64,000 nt of DNA from Streptomyces sp. TLI_105 (GTDB taxonomy: Bacteria; Actinomycetota; Actinomycetes; Streptomycetales; Streptomycetaceae). The stretch lies in the NCBI RefSeq assembly GCF_900105415.1, contig NZ_FNSM01000001.1:930001-994000 (forward strand), read 5' to 3'. The notes beneath the pieces were generated by a model. That model did no database searches. It worked only from the letters and a program-made list of their open reading frames with translations, and was not told the origin of the DNA. The stretch's first letter is position 1, and every line of letters begins with the position of its first letter. Below, one piece after another: positions 1 to 8,587 of this stretch. The translations under genes and the position numbers were made by a program.

Positions 1-133
1 TCCCGGGCACTGCCGGCCACCGCCTCTCCGCGATGTCCGGCTCGAGGATCAGTCCCAATCCGCCGGGCCGCCCGCTGCGAAGTACGGGTGAAACGCAGCA
101 ACCGGGCGGCGTGTCGAGTGGTGGGAGCGGGTT

Positions 134-1396
134 GTGACGGAACACCGGAAAGCGGCGGTGGTGGGTGCCGGGGTGGCGGGCCTGACGGCCGCCTACGTCC
201 TGGCGTCCTCGTACGAGGTCACCCTGTACGAGGCGGACGGGCGGCTCGGTGGCCACGCCCACACCCGCGAGCTTCCCGGCCCCGGTGGGCAGGCTCTCGC
301 CGTGGACTCGGGGTTCATCGTCCACAATGAGCGCACCTACCCCACCCTGCTGCGCCTTTTCCAGGAGCTGGAGATCGGCACGCAGGACGCCGAGATGAGC
401 ATGTCGGTGCGGTGCGACGGGTGCGGTCTGGAGTACGCGGGCGCCCGGGGCGCGGCGGGGCTGTTCGCCTCCCGTCCGACGCTGCGGGCCCGGTACCTCC
501 GGCTCCTGACAGAGGTACCAGTCTTCCACCGAAGTGCCCGGCGGCTGCTGGCGCGCGGGGCTCATGCGGGTGTCACCTTCGGGGACTTCCTGCGCGAGGG
601 CGGCTTCTCCCCGTACTTCGTCAGCCACTTCGCCCTGCCGCTCGTCGCCGCCGTCTGGTCCTGCCCGGCCCGCACCGCTCTGTCGTACCCGGCTGCCTAT
701 CTGTTCACCTTCCTGCACCACCACGGCCTGCTGTCGATCACCGGCTCCCCGCAGTGGAAGACCGTCACCGACGGCTCCTCCGCCTACGTCACCGCCGCCG
801 CCAAACGCGTCCACCGCATCCGCACCTCCAGCCCGGTGCACGCCGTCAGGCGCCACAGCGGGGGCGCCCTCGTCACCACCGGCGACGGCGCCACCGATGC
901 GTACGACGCCGTCGTCATCGCCACCCACCCGGACCGGGCGCTCCGCATGCTCGCGGACCCCACCGCAGACGAAACGCGGCTTCTGGGATCCTTCACGTAC
1001 TCGCGCAACACCACGGTGCTGCACACCGACACCTCCCTCCTCCCCCGCTCCCCCAGGGCCCGCGCGAGCTGGAACTACCGCATGACCGGCTGCGAGCCCT
1101 CCGCCGCGCCCGTACGCGTCAGCTACGACATGGAACGCCTCCAGCGCCTTCCGGCCGGCTCCGGCTACGTCGTCACCCTGGGTGGTGACGACGGCGTCGC
1201 CGCGGACCGGGTGGTGGAGCGGATGGTCTACGAGCACCCGGTGTACACCCCCGCCTCGGTCGCGGCGCAGAAGGAACTGCCCCGTCTCAACACGGGCGTG
1301 ACCGCGTACGCCGGGGCCTGGCACGGCTGGGGATTTCACGAGGACGGCTGCCGTTCCGGCGTGGAGGCCGCCCGCTCCTTGGGGGTGAGCTGGTGA
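134..1396 (+). CDS. FAD/NAD(P)-dependent amine-oxidase-like oxidoreductase, lipid cluster
   Basis: A 420-residue flavoprotein. The N-terminus carries a dinucleotide-binding Rossmann motif (G11-x-G13-x-x-G16, acidic E33 ending the second strand, then R37-L-G-G), typical of FAD-dependent amine oxidase/desaturase-like enzymes. It has no signal peptide, so it is probably cytosolic. It opens a run of genes joined by 4-nt overlaps (DUF1365, two CFA-synthase-like proteins, DUF1295), so it very likely oxidises or desaturates a membrane fatty-acyl chain that the methyltransferases modify. The same partners accompany CFA synthase genes in mycobacteria (the sigK-linked genes, from memory) and in alpha-proteobacteria. 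The GTG start at 134 is chosen because the Rossmann fold begins eight residues later. The substrate is unknown. Confidence 0.85.
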   Translation: MTEHRKAAVVGAGVAGLTAAYVLASSYEVTLYEADGRLGGHAHTRELPGPGGQALAVDSGFIVHNERTYPTLLRLFQELEIGTQDAEMSMSVRCDGCGLEYAGARGAAGLFASRPTLRARYLRLLTEVPVFHRSARRLLARGAHAGVTFGDFLREGGFSPYFVSHFALPLVAAVWSCPARTALSYPAAYLFTFLHHHGLLSITGSPQWKTVTDGSSAYVTAAAKRVHRIRTSSPVHAVRRHSGGALVTTGDGATDAYDAVVIATHPDRALRMLADPTADETRLLGSFTYSRNTTVLHTDTSLLPRSPRARASWNYRMTGCEPSAAPVRVSYDMERLQRLPAGSGYVVTLGGDDGVAADRVVERMVYEHPVYTPASVAAQKELPRLNTGVTAYAGAWHGWGFHEDGCRSGVEAARSLGVSW

Positions 1397-2160
1397 CCCG
1401 GACCGACGCCACTGCCACGCTCACGGCGGCCGGGACACCGGCGCTGTACAAGTGCGTGATCACGCACGTCCGCCGCACGCCCCTGCGCCATGCTCTGCGG
1501 CACCGCACCTACCTGTGGTGCGTGGACCTCGACCGGCTGCCGGTGCTGCCCCGGCCACTGCGTCCTCTCGCCCGTTTCGACGCCCGCGACCACTTCGACG
1601 GAGCCACCGGGTCCATCCGTGCCGGACTCGACGCCTTCCTCGCCGCCCGCGGCATCGATCTGGAGGGCGGGCACGTGGTGATGCTGGCGCACGCCCGGGT
1701 GTTCGGGTTCGTCTTCAACCCGCTCAGCGTGTTCTGGTGCCACGACTCCTCCGGCGCCCTGGTGTGCGTCGTCGCGGAGGTCCACAACACCTACGGGCAG
1801 CGGCACTGCTACCTGCTGCGGACGGACGAGGCCGGTGAGGCGGAGGTGGACAAGTCGTTCTACGTCTCGCCGTTCTTCGCGGTCGAAGGCCGCTATCGGA
1901 TGCGGCTGCCGCTGCCCGGCGAACGGCTCGGTCTGACCGTCCGGCTGGAGCACGACGGCGACCGGGCGTTCACCGCAGTGGTCCGGGGCATCCGTCGCCC
2001 CGCGAACGTGCCCGCCCTGCTGTCCGCATCCGTGCGCAGGCCCTGGTCCACCGCCGCGGTCTGGGCCGGCATCCGCCGCCACGGTATCCACCTGCTGCTA
2101 CGCGGTCTGCCCGTGCACCCCCGTCCCCGTTCCACCCCGCAGAAAGGCATGCTGCCGTGA
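1393..2160 (+). CDS. DUF1365 domain protein
   Basis: A 255-residue protein of the DUF1365 family, whose biochemical role is not established. Features seen include the start region TPALYKCVITHVRRTPLRH and the central block HARVFGFVFNPLSVFWCHD, which I recognise as characteristic of the family. It overlaps the preceding flavoprotein gene and the following CFA-synthase-like gene by 4 nt (GTGA in both cases), so translation is coupled. DUF1365 proteins are nearly always found beside CFA synthases and FAD oxidoreductases, which implies a shared step in acyl-chain modification. No membrane segment or signal peptide is evident. Confidence 0.85.
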   Translation: MTRTDATATLTAAGTPALYKCVITHVRRTPLRHALRHRTYLWCVDLDRLPVLPRPLRPLARFDARDHFDGATGSIRAGLDAFLAARGIDLEGGHVVMLAHARVFGFVFNPLSVFWCHDSSGALVCVVAEVHNTYGQRHCYLLRTDEAGEAEVDKSFYVSPFFAVEGRYRMRLPLPGERLGLTVRLEHDGDRAFTAVVRGIRRPANVPALLSASVRRPWSTAAVWAGIRRHGIHLLLRGLPVHPRPRSTPQKGMLP

Positions 2161-3494
2161 CCCGTCCCGCCCTCATCTCCCAGGGCCGCTCCCGACCCAC
2201 CGACCGAGGAGTCGGGATCCCCCCGCAGACGCCGGACACGAGTCCCTCGGTCACCGCGCCCGCCGTTCGCCGCGCGGACGTCGACGCCGACCACTGGCCG
2301 GACGTGGCCCGGCTGCCGTCGGCGGCACCCGCCCGCACCGCCATCGCCAGGCACTTCGTGAGCCGGGCCCTGGACCGGCTGGCCCTGACCGGGCCCGCAA
2401 CCGGCGCCCGCCCATCAGCCGCCAACCCGCACCTGACGCTCCACGACCCGGGCGCCTTCCACCGCCGGATCGGCCGCCACGGGCTGATCGGCTTCGGCGA
2501 GTCCTACATGGCCGGCGAATGGGACAGCGACGACCTGGCCGGCGTCCTGACCGTCCTTGCGGGCCACGTCGACGGTCTGGTCCCCGCTCCGCTGCGCAGG
2601 CTCCGCAGCCTGTGGGTCTCCGCCCGCCCCACCGCCGACCGGAACACCCGTGCCGGTGCACGCGACAACATCCGGCGCCACTACGACCTGTCCAACGACC
2701 TGTTCTCCGCTTTCCTCGACCCCACCCTCACCTACTCCTCCGCCGTCTTCACCGCCTTCCCCGTCCGCTTCGAGTCCCTCGCCTCCGCGCAGCACCGCAA
2801 GATCGACCGGCTCCTGGACCTCGCCGGCGTCGGCAAGGGCACACGGCTGCTGGAGATCGGCACCGGTTGGGGCGAACTCGCCCTGCGGGCCGCCGCGCGC
2901 GGCGCGCGGGTCACCACCCTGACCCTCTCCGCCGAGCAGGCCGCCCTGGCCCGCGAGCGGATCGCGGCCGCCGGGCTCGCCGGCCGGGTCGACGTCCAAC
3001 TGCGCGACTACCGCGACATCGAGGGCCGCCACGACGCCGTGATCAGCGTCGAGATGATCGAAGCGGTCGGCGCCGACTACTGGCCCTCCTACTTCACGGC
3101 CCTGCGCCGCGCGCTCGCCCCCGGCGGCCGGATCGCCCTACAGGCCATCACCATGGGCCACCGGCAGATGCTCCACACCGCCGCCACCCATACCTTCATC
3201 AGCAAGTACGTCTTCCCCGGCGGACTGATCCCCTCCCGAGAAGCCATCGCCGAGCACTCCGCCGCCGCCGGGCTGACCACCACCGCCGACAACGGCTACG
3301 GCGACCACTACGCCGAGACACTGCGCCTGTGGCGGGAACGGTTCACCGCCCACCGCCCCGCCGTCACCGGCCTCGGCTTCGACCCGGTCTTCCAGCGCAT
3401 GTGGGAGTTCTACCTCGCCTACTCGGAAGCCGGATTCCGCTCCCGCTACCTCGACGTCCGCCAGCTCCTCCTCACCGAAGGGACCCCCCGATGA
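2157..3494 (+). CDS. Cyclopropane-fatty-acyl-phospholipid synthase-like methyltransferase (paralogue 1)
   Basis: A 445-residue SAM-dependent methyltransferase of the CFA/mycolic acid cyclopropane synthase family. These enzymes transfer a methylene or methyl group from SAM to the double bond of an unsaturated acyl chain in membrane phospholipid. The family signature HYDLSNDLF is at about residues 175-183 and the SAM-binding LEIGTGWGE at 232-240. The motif that reads YSCAYW in the next gene is YSSAVF here (193-198), so the conserved cysteine of classical CFA synthases is serine. The N-terminal extension of about 90 residues is proline-rich and poorly structured. The gene is coupled to both neighbours by 4-nt overlaps. 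It may make a branched or methylated chain rather than a cyclopropane; that is inference. Confidence 0.85.
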   Translation: MTRPALISQGRSRPTDRGVGIPPQTPDTSPSVTAPAVRRADVDADHWPDVARLPSAAPARTAIARHFVSRALDRLALTGPATGARPSAANPHLTLHDPGAFHRRIGRHGLIGFGESYMAGEWDSDDLAGVLTVLAGHVDGLVPAPLRRLRSLWVSARPTADRNTRAGARDNIRRHYDLSNDLFSAFLDPTLTYSSAVFTAFPVRFESLASAQHRKIDRLLDLAGVGKGTRLLEIGTGWGELALRAAARGARVTTLTLSAEQAALARERIAAAGLAGRVDVQLRDYRDIEGRHDAVISVEMIEAVGADYWPSYFTALRRALAPGGRIALQAITMGHRQMLHTAATHTFISKYVFPGGLIPSREAIAEHSAAAGLTTTADNGYGDHYAETLRLWRERFTAHRPAVTGLGFDPVFQRMWEFYLAYSEAGFRSRYLDVRQLLLTEGTPR

Positions 3495-4777
3495 AGCCCG
3501 CCGCCGACCGTCTCGCGCAACTCCTCGGTCACTTCCTCCCGGGGCCGCTCCCGGTGCGCCTGCGGGCCTGGGACGACAGCCAGGCAGGCCCGCCGGACGC
3601 ACCCCTGGTCGTGCTCCGCTCGCCCGACGCCCTGCGCCGCCTGGTGTGGCAGCCGGGCGAGCTCGGCCTTGCCGAGGCCTACGTCACCGGTGACCTGGAC
3701 GTCGAGGGCGACCTGGCCGACGCCCTCTCCCAGGCCGGCCGAAACGTCCGTGACCGGCCCTCGGCACGTCCCGGACCGGCGGGCATGGCCGCGGCCACCG
3801 CCCTGGCGGTACGCCTCGGTGTCGTCGGTCCACCCCCGAAGCGCCCCGACGGGCGGGCGCGACTGACCGGTGGTCTGCACAGCGTCTCGCGGGACCGTGC
3901 GGGGATCAGCCACCACTACGACCTCTCCAACGACTTCTACGCCCTCCTCCTCGACGAATCGATGGCGTACTCCTGCGCCTACTGGACCCGGCCCGATGAT
4001 CCCGCGTACACGCTGGCCGACGCGCAGCGCGACAAACTCGACCTGATCTGCCGCAAGCTCGGCCTGGGTCCTGGAGACCGGCTGCTCGACGTCGGCTGTG
4101 GCTGGGGGTCTCTCACCGTCCATGCGGCGCGCGAACACAAGGCTCGCGTCACCGCCGTCACTCTCTCCCGCTCCCAGCACGAGTTCGTCACCGCGCGGGC
4201 CGTCCGCGAGGGAGTGGCCGACCTCGTGGACGTCCAGCTGCGGCACTGGCGGGACATCGACGACGGCGGCTACGACGCCGCGGCCGCCGTCGAGATGGGC
4301 GAACACGTCGGCGACGCCGAGTACCCCGCCTTCGCCGCCAAGCTGCACGACGCACTGCGCCCCGAGGGCCGCCTCCTGATCCAGCAGATGTCCCGCGGCG
4401 CCCACGCGCCCGGCGGAGGCGCCTTCATCGAGGCCTACATCGCCCCCGACATGCACATGCGCCCGGTCGGCCGCACCGTGGACCTGTTGGAGACCGCGGG
4501 CCTGGAGACCCGCTCCGTCGAATCGCTCCGCGAGCACTACACGACCACCATCGACGCCTGGCGCTCCACCCTCGAACAGCGCTGGAGCGACGTCGAGGAC
4601 CTCGTCGGAACGACCACCGCCCGGGTCTGGCGCCTCTACCTGGCAGGGGCGTCGCTCGCGTTCGCCGAACGCCGCATGGGCGTCGACCAGATCCTCGCCG
4701 TCCGCCCCACCCGCGAAGGAGCGTCGGCGATGCCGGCCACCCCCACCGCCTGGTACGTCCCGGCGACCGCATCGTGA
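3491..4777 (+). CDS. Cyclopropane-fatty-acyl-phospholipid synthase (paralogue 2)
   Basis: A 428-residue CFA synthase homologue. The ATG at 3491 overlaps the previous stop by 4 nt (ATGA); the open frame continues upstream, but those codons lie antisense-like over paralogue 1 and encode no recognisable sequence. Motifs are HYDLSNDFY near 142-150, YSCAYW at 160-165 with the cysteine expected of true CFA synthases, and LDVGCGWGS at 199-207 for SAM binding. The N-terminal 100 residues resemble the lipid-binding domain that holds the phospholipid acyl chain. It probably acts at the cytosolic face of the membrane. Two unequal CFA-like paralogues in one operon suggest two successive or alternative methylations. 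Confidence 0.88.
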   Translation: MKPAADRLAQLLGHFLPGPLPVRLRAWDDSQAGPPDAPLVVLRSPDALRRLVWQPGELGLAEAYVTGDLDVEGDLADALSQAGRNVRDRPSARPGPAGMAAATALAVRLGVVGPPPKRPDGRARLTGGLHSVSRDRAGISHHYDLSNDFYALLLDESMAYSCAYWTRPDDPAYTLADAQRDKLDLICRKLGLGPGDRLLDVGCGWGSLTVHAAREHKARVTAVTLSRSQHEFVTARAVREGVADLVDVQLRHWRDIDDGGYDAAAAVEMGEHVGDAEYPAFAAKLHDALRPEGRLLIQQMSRGAHAPGGGAFIEAYIAPDMHMRPVGRTVDLLETAGLETRSVESLREHYTTTIDAWRSTLEQRWSDVEDLVGTTTARVWRLYLAGASLAFAERRMGVDQILAVRPTREGASAMPATPTAWYVPATAS

Positions 4778-5595
4778 ACGGCACCGACTGGGGCACCCTC
4801 ACCGTCAACCTCGCAGCCTGCGCTGCCACGGCGGCGGCGGTGCTCCTCGCCACCTTCGCCGTCGCCGTACCCCGCGGGCTGCACCGGATCGTCGACATCG
4901 CCTGGGGTCTTGCCTTCAGTGCCGTCGCCGCCGTCACCTGGCTGCTGTCCGCCGACCGCGGCGACGACGGCCGCCGCCTGCTCGTCGCCGCGGCGACGAT
5001 CGTCTGGGGGCTACGCCTGGCGGGTCACATCGCACGGCGCTCCCGCGGCCACGGCGAGGATCCCCGCTACACCGCTCTCCTCGGCAAGGCCCCCGGCAAC
5101 CGGACCCTCTACGCGCTGCGCACCGTCTACCTCGGCCAGGCGGCCCTCGTCTGGCTGATCTCCCTGCCTGTCCAAATGGCCTCTTACAGCTCCGCGCCCC
5201 TGGGCCCCCTGGCCTTCTGCGGGATCGCGGTGTGGGCGCTCGGGCTCACCTTCGAGGCCGTCGGCGACCGCCAACTGGCGCGGTTCAAGGAAGACCCGGC
5301 CCACCGCGGCCGGATCATGGACCAGGGCCTGTGGGCCTGGACACGTCACCCCAACTACTTCGGTGACAGCCTCGTGTGGTGGGGCCTGTACCTGCTCGCC
5401 TGCACCGCATGGCAGCCGGCCCTGGCCGTCCTCATCTCCCCTGTCCTGATGACCCTGCTGCTCACCGTCGGCAGCGGCAAACGCCTCTTGGAGAAACACA
5501 TGGCCGACCGTCCCGGGTACCCCGCATACGCCGCCCGTACCAGCGGCTTCCTCCCGCGACCGCCCCGACGGAACGCTCCACGGTCCGGGAGGTAG
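4774..5595 (+). CDS. DUF1295 membrane protein (steroid 5-alpha-reductase-like fold)
   Basis: A 273-residue integral membrane protein with about six to seven hydrophobic segments spread over the whole length. The C-terminal block LWAWTRHPNYFGDSLVWWG (about 180-200) is the hallmark of DUF1295/isoprenylcysteine-methyltransferase and 5-alpha-reductase-like membrane enzymes, where it binds the nucleotide or SAM cofactor. The GTG start overlaps the CFA synthase stop by 4 nt. Its co-occurrence with CFA synthase, DUF1365 and an FAD oxidoreductase suggests it reduces or otherwise processes the modified acyl chain in the membrane. No experimental function is known to me for this arrangement in Streptomyces. 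Confidence 0.85.
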   Translation: MNGTDWGTLTVNLAACAATAAAVLLATFAVAVPRGLHRIVDIAWGLAFSAVAAVTWLLSADRGDDGRRLLVAAATIVWGLRLAGHIARRSRGHGEDPRYTALLGKAPGNRTLYALRTVYLGQAALVWLISLPVQMASYSSAPLGPLAFCGIAVWALGLTFEAVGDRQLARFKEDPAHRGRIMDQGLWAWTRHPNYFGDSLVWWGLYLLACTAWQPALAVLISPVLMTLLLTVGSGKRLLEKHMADRPGYPAYAARTSGFLPRPPRRNAPRSGR

Positions 5596-5598
5596 CCA

Positions 5599-6330
5599 GT
5601 GCCCAGGTCAGCGGCGAACGCGCGTCGGGTGCCACGACCGGCTCTGCTGCCCCTCTTCACCGGATCGCCGCCGTCCCGGGCGAAGGCGGCGGTCCTCGTC
5701 CTGCACGGCGGCCGGGCGGACGACTTGGGGCCACTTCCCCCGGTGAACCTGCCCGCGTGGCGGATGCGGCCCTTCGCCACCGCGATCGCGCGCACCACAG
5801 CGCACGAGGGAGTCATCGTCGCCCACGTCCGCTACCAGTACCGCGGCTGGAACGGCCATCACGCTCACCCGGTGACCGACACGCGCCGGGCCCTGGACGA
5901 ACTGCGGGCGCTCACCGGCTCCGTACCCGTCGTCATGGTCGGCCACTCTCTCGGCGGACGGGCCGCGCTGCGCGCCGCGGGCGACCCCGATGTCAAGGGC
6001 GTCGTCGCACTCGCCCCCTGGTGTCCGCCGGGCGAGCCCACGGCGCACCTGCACGACCGTACGGTCGTCGCGCTCCACGACGAGGCCGACCGGGTCACTT
6101 CCGCCGCGGACACCTGGGCTTTCCTCGCCCGCGCCCGCACCGCAGGGGCCCGCGTTGCAGGCATCGCGATGCCCAGAGGCGGCCACGCCATGATCCGTGA
6201 CGCCCGCCAGTGGCACCGCTTCACAGCAGGAGCGGCGGCGGCTCTCCTCGGACTCGCTCCCTTCCCCGAAGCACCGACGGACAGCGCGGAAGTGTTCGCC
6301 CGTCCTGGCGGCCCTGGAGACCGCCCCTGA
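5599..6330 (+). CDS. Alpha/beta hydrolase
   Basis: A 243-residue cytosolic alpha/beta hydrolase. The nucleophile elbow is GHSLGG with Ser117. The early HGG (36-38) fits an oxyanion-hole loop, VALHDEADRV supplies the likely acid, and GGHAMIRD the catalytic histidine. The GTG start lies only three bases after the DUF1295 stop, so the gene is probably the last member of the lipid operon. It could be an esterase, thioesterase or lipase releasing modified acyl chains; the substrate cannot be read from the sequence. Confidence 0.8.
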   Translation: MPRSAANARRVPRPALLPLFTGSPPSRAKAAVLVLHGGRADDLGPLPPVNLPAWRMRPFATAIARTTAHEGVIVAHVRYQYRGWNGHHAHPVTDTRRALDELRALTGSVPVVMVGHSLGGRAALRAAGDPDVKGVVALAPWCPPGEPTAHLHDRTVVALHDEADRVTSAADTWAFLARARTAGARVAGIAMPRGGHAMIRDARQWHRFTAGAAAALLGLAPFPEAPTDSAEVFARPGGPGDRP

Positions 6331-6457
6331 CTGTCGCACCCGTCCGCAGGCCGCGATCGCCCTGTGAGAGCGCACGGGTTCCGTCTTCCGCACCTGAGCC
6401 ATACCCTTGAGTAACTTGCTGTGCCCGTAGGGCATCGCCATCGACGAGAGACGAGAC

Positions 6458-6838
6458 ATGCCCCCTTCCACGACATCCGCCCGACTGCTCAGCGGCATGC
6501 TGATCGGTGCCGGAGTGGCACACTTCGCCGCTCCCCGGCAGTTCGACGCCATCGTGCCCCGAAGCCTGCCCGGCTCCCCCCGGACATGGACCCACCTGAG
6601 CGGTGTCGCGGAGATCGCCGTCGGCGCGGCGATCGCCGCCCCGCGCACACGACGCGCGGGCGCGCTGGCCGCGGCCGGACTGTTCACCGCCGTGTTCCCG
6701 GCGAACGTGAAGATGGCATACGACTGGCGCCACCGCCCCGCCCCGCTCCGGGCGGCGGCACTGGCCAGACTCCCCCTCCAGGCGCCGCTCGTGCTCTGGG
6801 CGTTGAGCGTCCGCCGGGCCGGGCGACCCGACAGCTGA
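6458..6838 (+). CDS. Small DoxX-like membrane protein
   Basis: A 126-residue protein with four hydrophobic segments. The pattern at the start (GAGVAHFAAPRQFDAIVPR) and later NVKMAYDWR resembles the DoxX/DUF4267-like membrane family, which has no settled biochemical role. The ATG at 6458 is preceded by GACGAGAGACGAGAC, a weak Shine-Dalgarno. It has the same orientation as the lipid operon, 127 bp downstream of the hydrolase, and could be co-transcribed. Confidence 0.7.
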   Translation: MPPSTTSARLLSGMLIGAGVAHFAAPRQFDAIVPRSLPGSPRTWTHLSGVAEIAVGAAIAAPRTRRAGALAAAGLFTAVFPANVKMAYDWRHRPAPLRAAALARLPLQAPLVLWALSVRRAGRPDS

Positions 6839-7460
6839 CTGATTACCCGCGCACTCCGGCAGGACGACACCCACGACCCTCTCTCCCGAAACTCGAGCGG
6901 CGGGGCGGCGCGAGCGGGCGAGGCCGGAGACCGCAGCCCGGACACGGCGCCCACCGCGACCAGGCGCCTCGCCTCGTGGTCATCTCCCGGACCGCTGGCA
7001 AGCGCCACCTCTCAGCCCCAAGCACGGCGCACCGCAGATCCTCAGGCCGTTCCGGAAGCGGGGGCTTCGGACCGTCAGATGGATCCGGGTGTGCGGCCGA
7101 CGAGGCACGAGGAGAACCTCGACAGGAGGGAGCACCACGGCGGACATGCGTGCCAGTACGCCGCCAGAGTTCGTCCCGCGGACGATCTGGAGGTGAGGGA
7201 GAGGTCCAGAATCCGTCCGCGGCGCGTCATACGGCAGCGGGACCGCATCCCCCCGGAATGGGGGAGCAACCGGCCTGGACGACCCTGCGGACGGCCCTGT
7301 CGTCCAGCGCACGTCCGGGGCCACGAGGCGTGGACGCGAGGTGCCCGTCAGGGCAGCTGCGCCATCAGCGGGCCCAACGCATTCAAGTGCGCGCGACGTC
7401 ATGGCCCGCCGTCCGGACCTCCCTCGTACCGGGTCGAGGTGTGCCCGGTTCGCTCGTGGC
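6839..7460. other. 622-bp region without a convincing gene
   Basis: No frame on either strand shows a protein that I can recognise or a start with a good ribosome binding site. Open frames exist but have the arginine/proline/glycine-rich composition of shadow frames. I looked specifically for an ECF sigma factor (sigma-2 and sigma-4 motifs) because of the anti-sigma relic next door and found none. It is probably decayed sequence. Confidence 0.5.
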
Positions 7461-7637
7461 TCAGGTGCTGACGGAGATGACGCCGAGGGGTTCGGTGGTC
7501 GGTTGGGCGGAACCACCGGCGGGTTCGACGGTGATACCGACGGCGACCGCGTTGCCCAGAGGGCCTTCGAGGACACGTGTCGCACGGTCGCCGGTGTCGT
7601 CCGGAAGGCCCGCGGGGCGCACGTCCCGGCCACCGCA
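7461..7637 (-). pseudogene. Relic of an anti-sigma factor C-terminus (RskA-like)
   Basis: On the minus strand a short frame ends with a TGA at 7463-7461. Its last 35 or so residues read GNAVAVGITVEPAGGSAQP followed by TTEPLGVISVS. This is the typical C-terminal strand pair of RskA/anti-sigma-K periplasmic domains (A-x-G-[IL]-T-[VL]-EP-x-GGS-x-x-PT). A preceding GGRDVRPAGLP also fits that domain. Upstream of about 7637 the homology stops: there is no cytoplasmic anti-sigma domain, membrane segment or start codon. So only about 58 codons of the 3' end survive. It lies opposite in strand to the lipid operon. Confidence 0.6.
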
Positions 7638-7694
7638 GTCCGGCCCAGTTGGTGCGGCCGCTGATCCCGCCTACAGTCATGCGGCAGTGAGCCG

Positions 7695-8117
7695 CTAGCC
7701 GAGGAACGACAAGCGGACCTGACGGTCGGGGTTGTCCTTGTTGGTGTCCACCAGACACACCGACTGCCAGGTGCCCAGCGCCAGTTCACCACCGATCACG
7801 GGGATCGTCGCATGGGGCGGGACGATGGCCGGCATCACGTGGTCACGGCCGTGCCCCGGGCTTCCATGGCGGTGCTGCCAACGTTCGTCCGCGGGGAGGA
7901 GATGGTGCAGGGCGGCCAGAAGATCGGTGTCGCTGCCCGCACCCGTTTCGATCAACGCCACACCCATGGTCGCGTGCGGTGCGAAGACGTTCAGGAGCCC
8001 GTCTCTGCCCTGCGCCACCTCGGCCAGGAAAGAGGAGCACTCCCGGGTCAGGTCGTAGACGGTTTCCGCTGCCCCGGTGGTGATGTCAAGGGTGCGGGTC
8101 TGGAATTCGTGGCTCAT
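7695..8117 (-). CDS. YjbQ/UPF0047 family protein (secondary thiamine-phosphate-synthase-type enzyme)
   Basis: A 140-residue protein covering the whole YjbQ family. Motifs include LLNVFAPHATMGVALIETG and, near the C-terminus, GTWQSVCLVDTNKDNPDR. The family often carries the product name secondary thiamine-phosphate synthase because some members replace ThiE weakly; its real substrate is uncertain. The ATG at 8117 is preferred over the upstream in-frame start at 8189 because family similarity begins at MSHEFQTRTL. It is a single gene, convergent with the anti-sigma relic region. Confidence 0.88.
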   Translation of the reverse strand: MSHEFQTRTLDITTGAAETVYDLTRECSSFLAEVAQGRDGLLNVFAPHATMGVALIETGAGSDTDLLAALHHLLPADERWQHRHGSPGHGRDHVMPAIVPPHATIPVIGGELALGTWQSVCLVDTNKDNPDRQVRLSFLG

Positions 8118-8587
8118 GCCCCCATGGTGGGCGGACGGAGCGCCCCGCTCAAACTTCACACGCAGACGCCCCGGCAGGTGCTGACACACGCCGGGGGCCG
8201 GGAACGCGGGAACACGGGAACGCTTCCCGCGGGAGCAAAGGATCTCGAGCTCCGACCATCGGGAAAAGCCCTTCCTGTCCTCCGCCGGGAGGGCTTCCCC
8301 CTCAAAGGTGACGTGGTCCGCCGAACACGTCGCTCAGGGCTTCAGCCCTGCACTGGCCCCCAGGGGGAAGGTGCCGCCCCTGGCGTCACTGGTCCAGGCC
8401 CTCCGGTTCACGGAGTACGGCGTCCGCCCTGTCACGGGATGCCTTCAGCCCGACCGGTCCGGCATGCGCCCCGCCCCCACGCGCTCACGCGGTCGACCCG
8501 GAGCACTTCCGTCACACGCCCCGGGGGCCGCTGAGCCGGTTCGCCGGGGCCGTGACGGTCGCGCGTCGTCGCGTGGCGGCCCCCGCG
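8118..8587. other. 470-bp gap with two hairpins
   Basis: No gene is supported here. Two inverted repeats are visible. One is imperfect, pairing GGGAAAAGCCCTTCC (8261-8275) with the GGGAGGGCTTCCCC arm (8287-8300). The other is a perfect CAGGGCT/AGCCCTG stem at 8335-8350 with a 2-nt loop. They lie downstream of the minus-strand transporter genes ending at 8588 and could end their transcription, but neither is followed by a T-run. Confidence 0.4.

Noticed and set aside
2519..3490. Upstream extension of the second CFA synthase frame
   Set aside because: The codons overlap paralogue 1 in another frame and give an Arg/Pro-rich shadow sequence; the ATG at 3491 fits the overlap pattern of the operon.
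6839..7460. Possible ECF sigma factor next to the anti-sigma relic
   Set aside because: No sigma-2 or sigma-4 motif in any frame; only low-complexity shadow sequence was found.
8335..8350. Hairpin as a possible IS200/IS605-type end
   Set aside because: The stem is only 7 bp with a 2-nt loop, and no transposase or TnpB fragment lies nearby.
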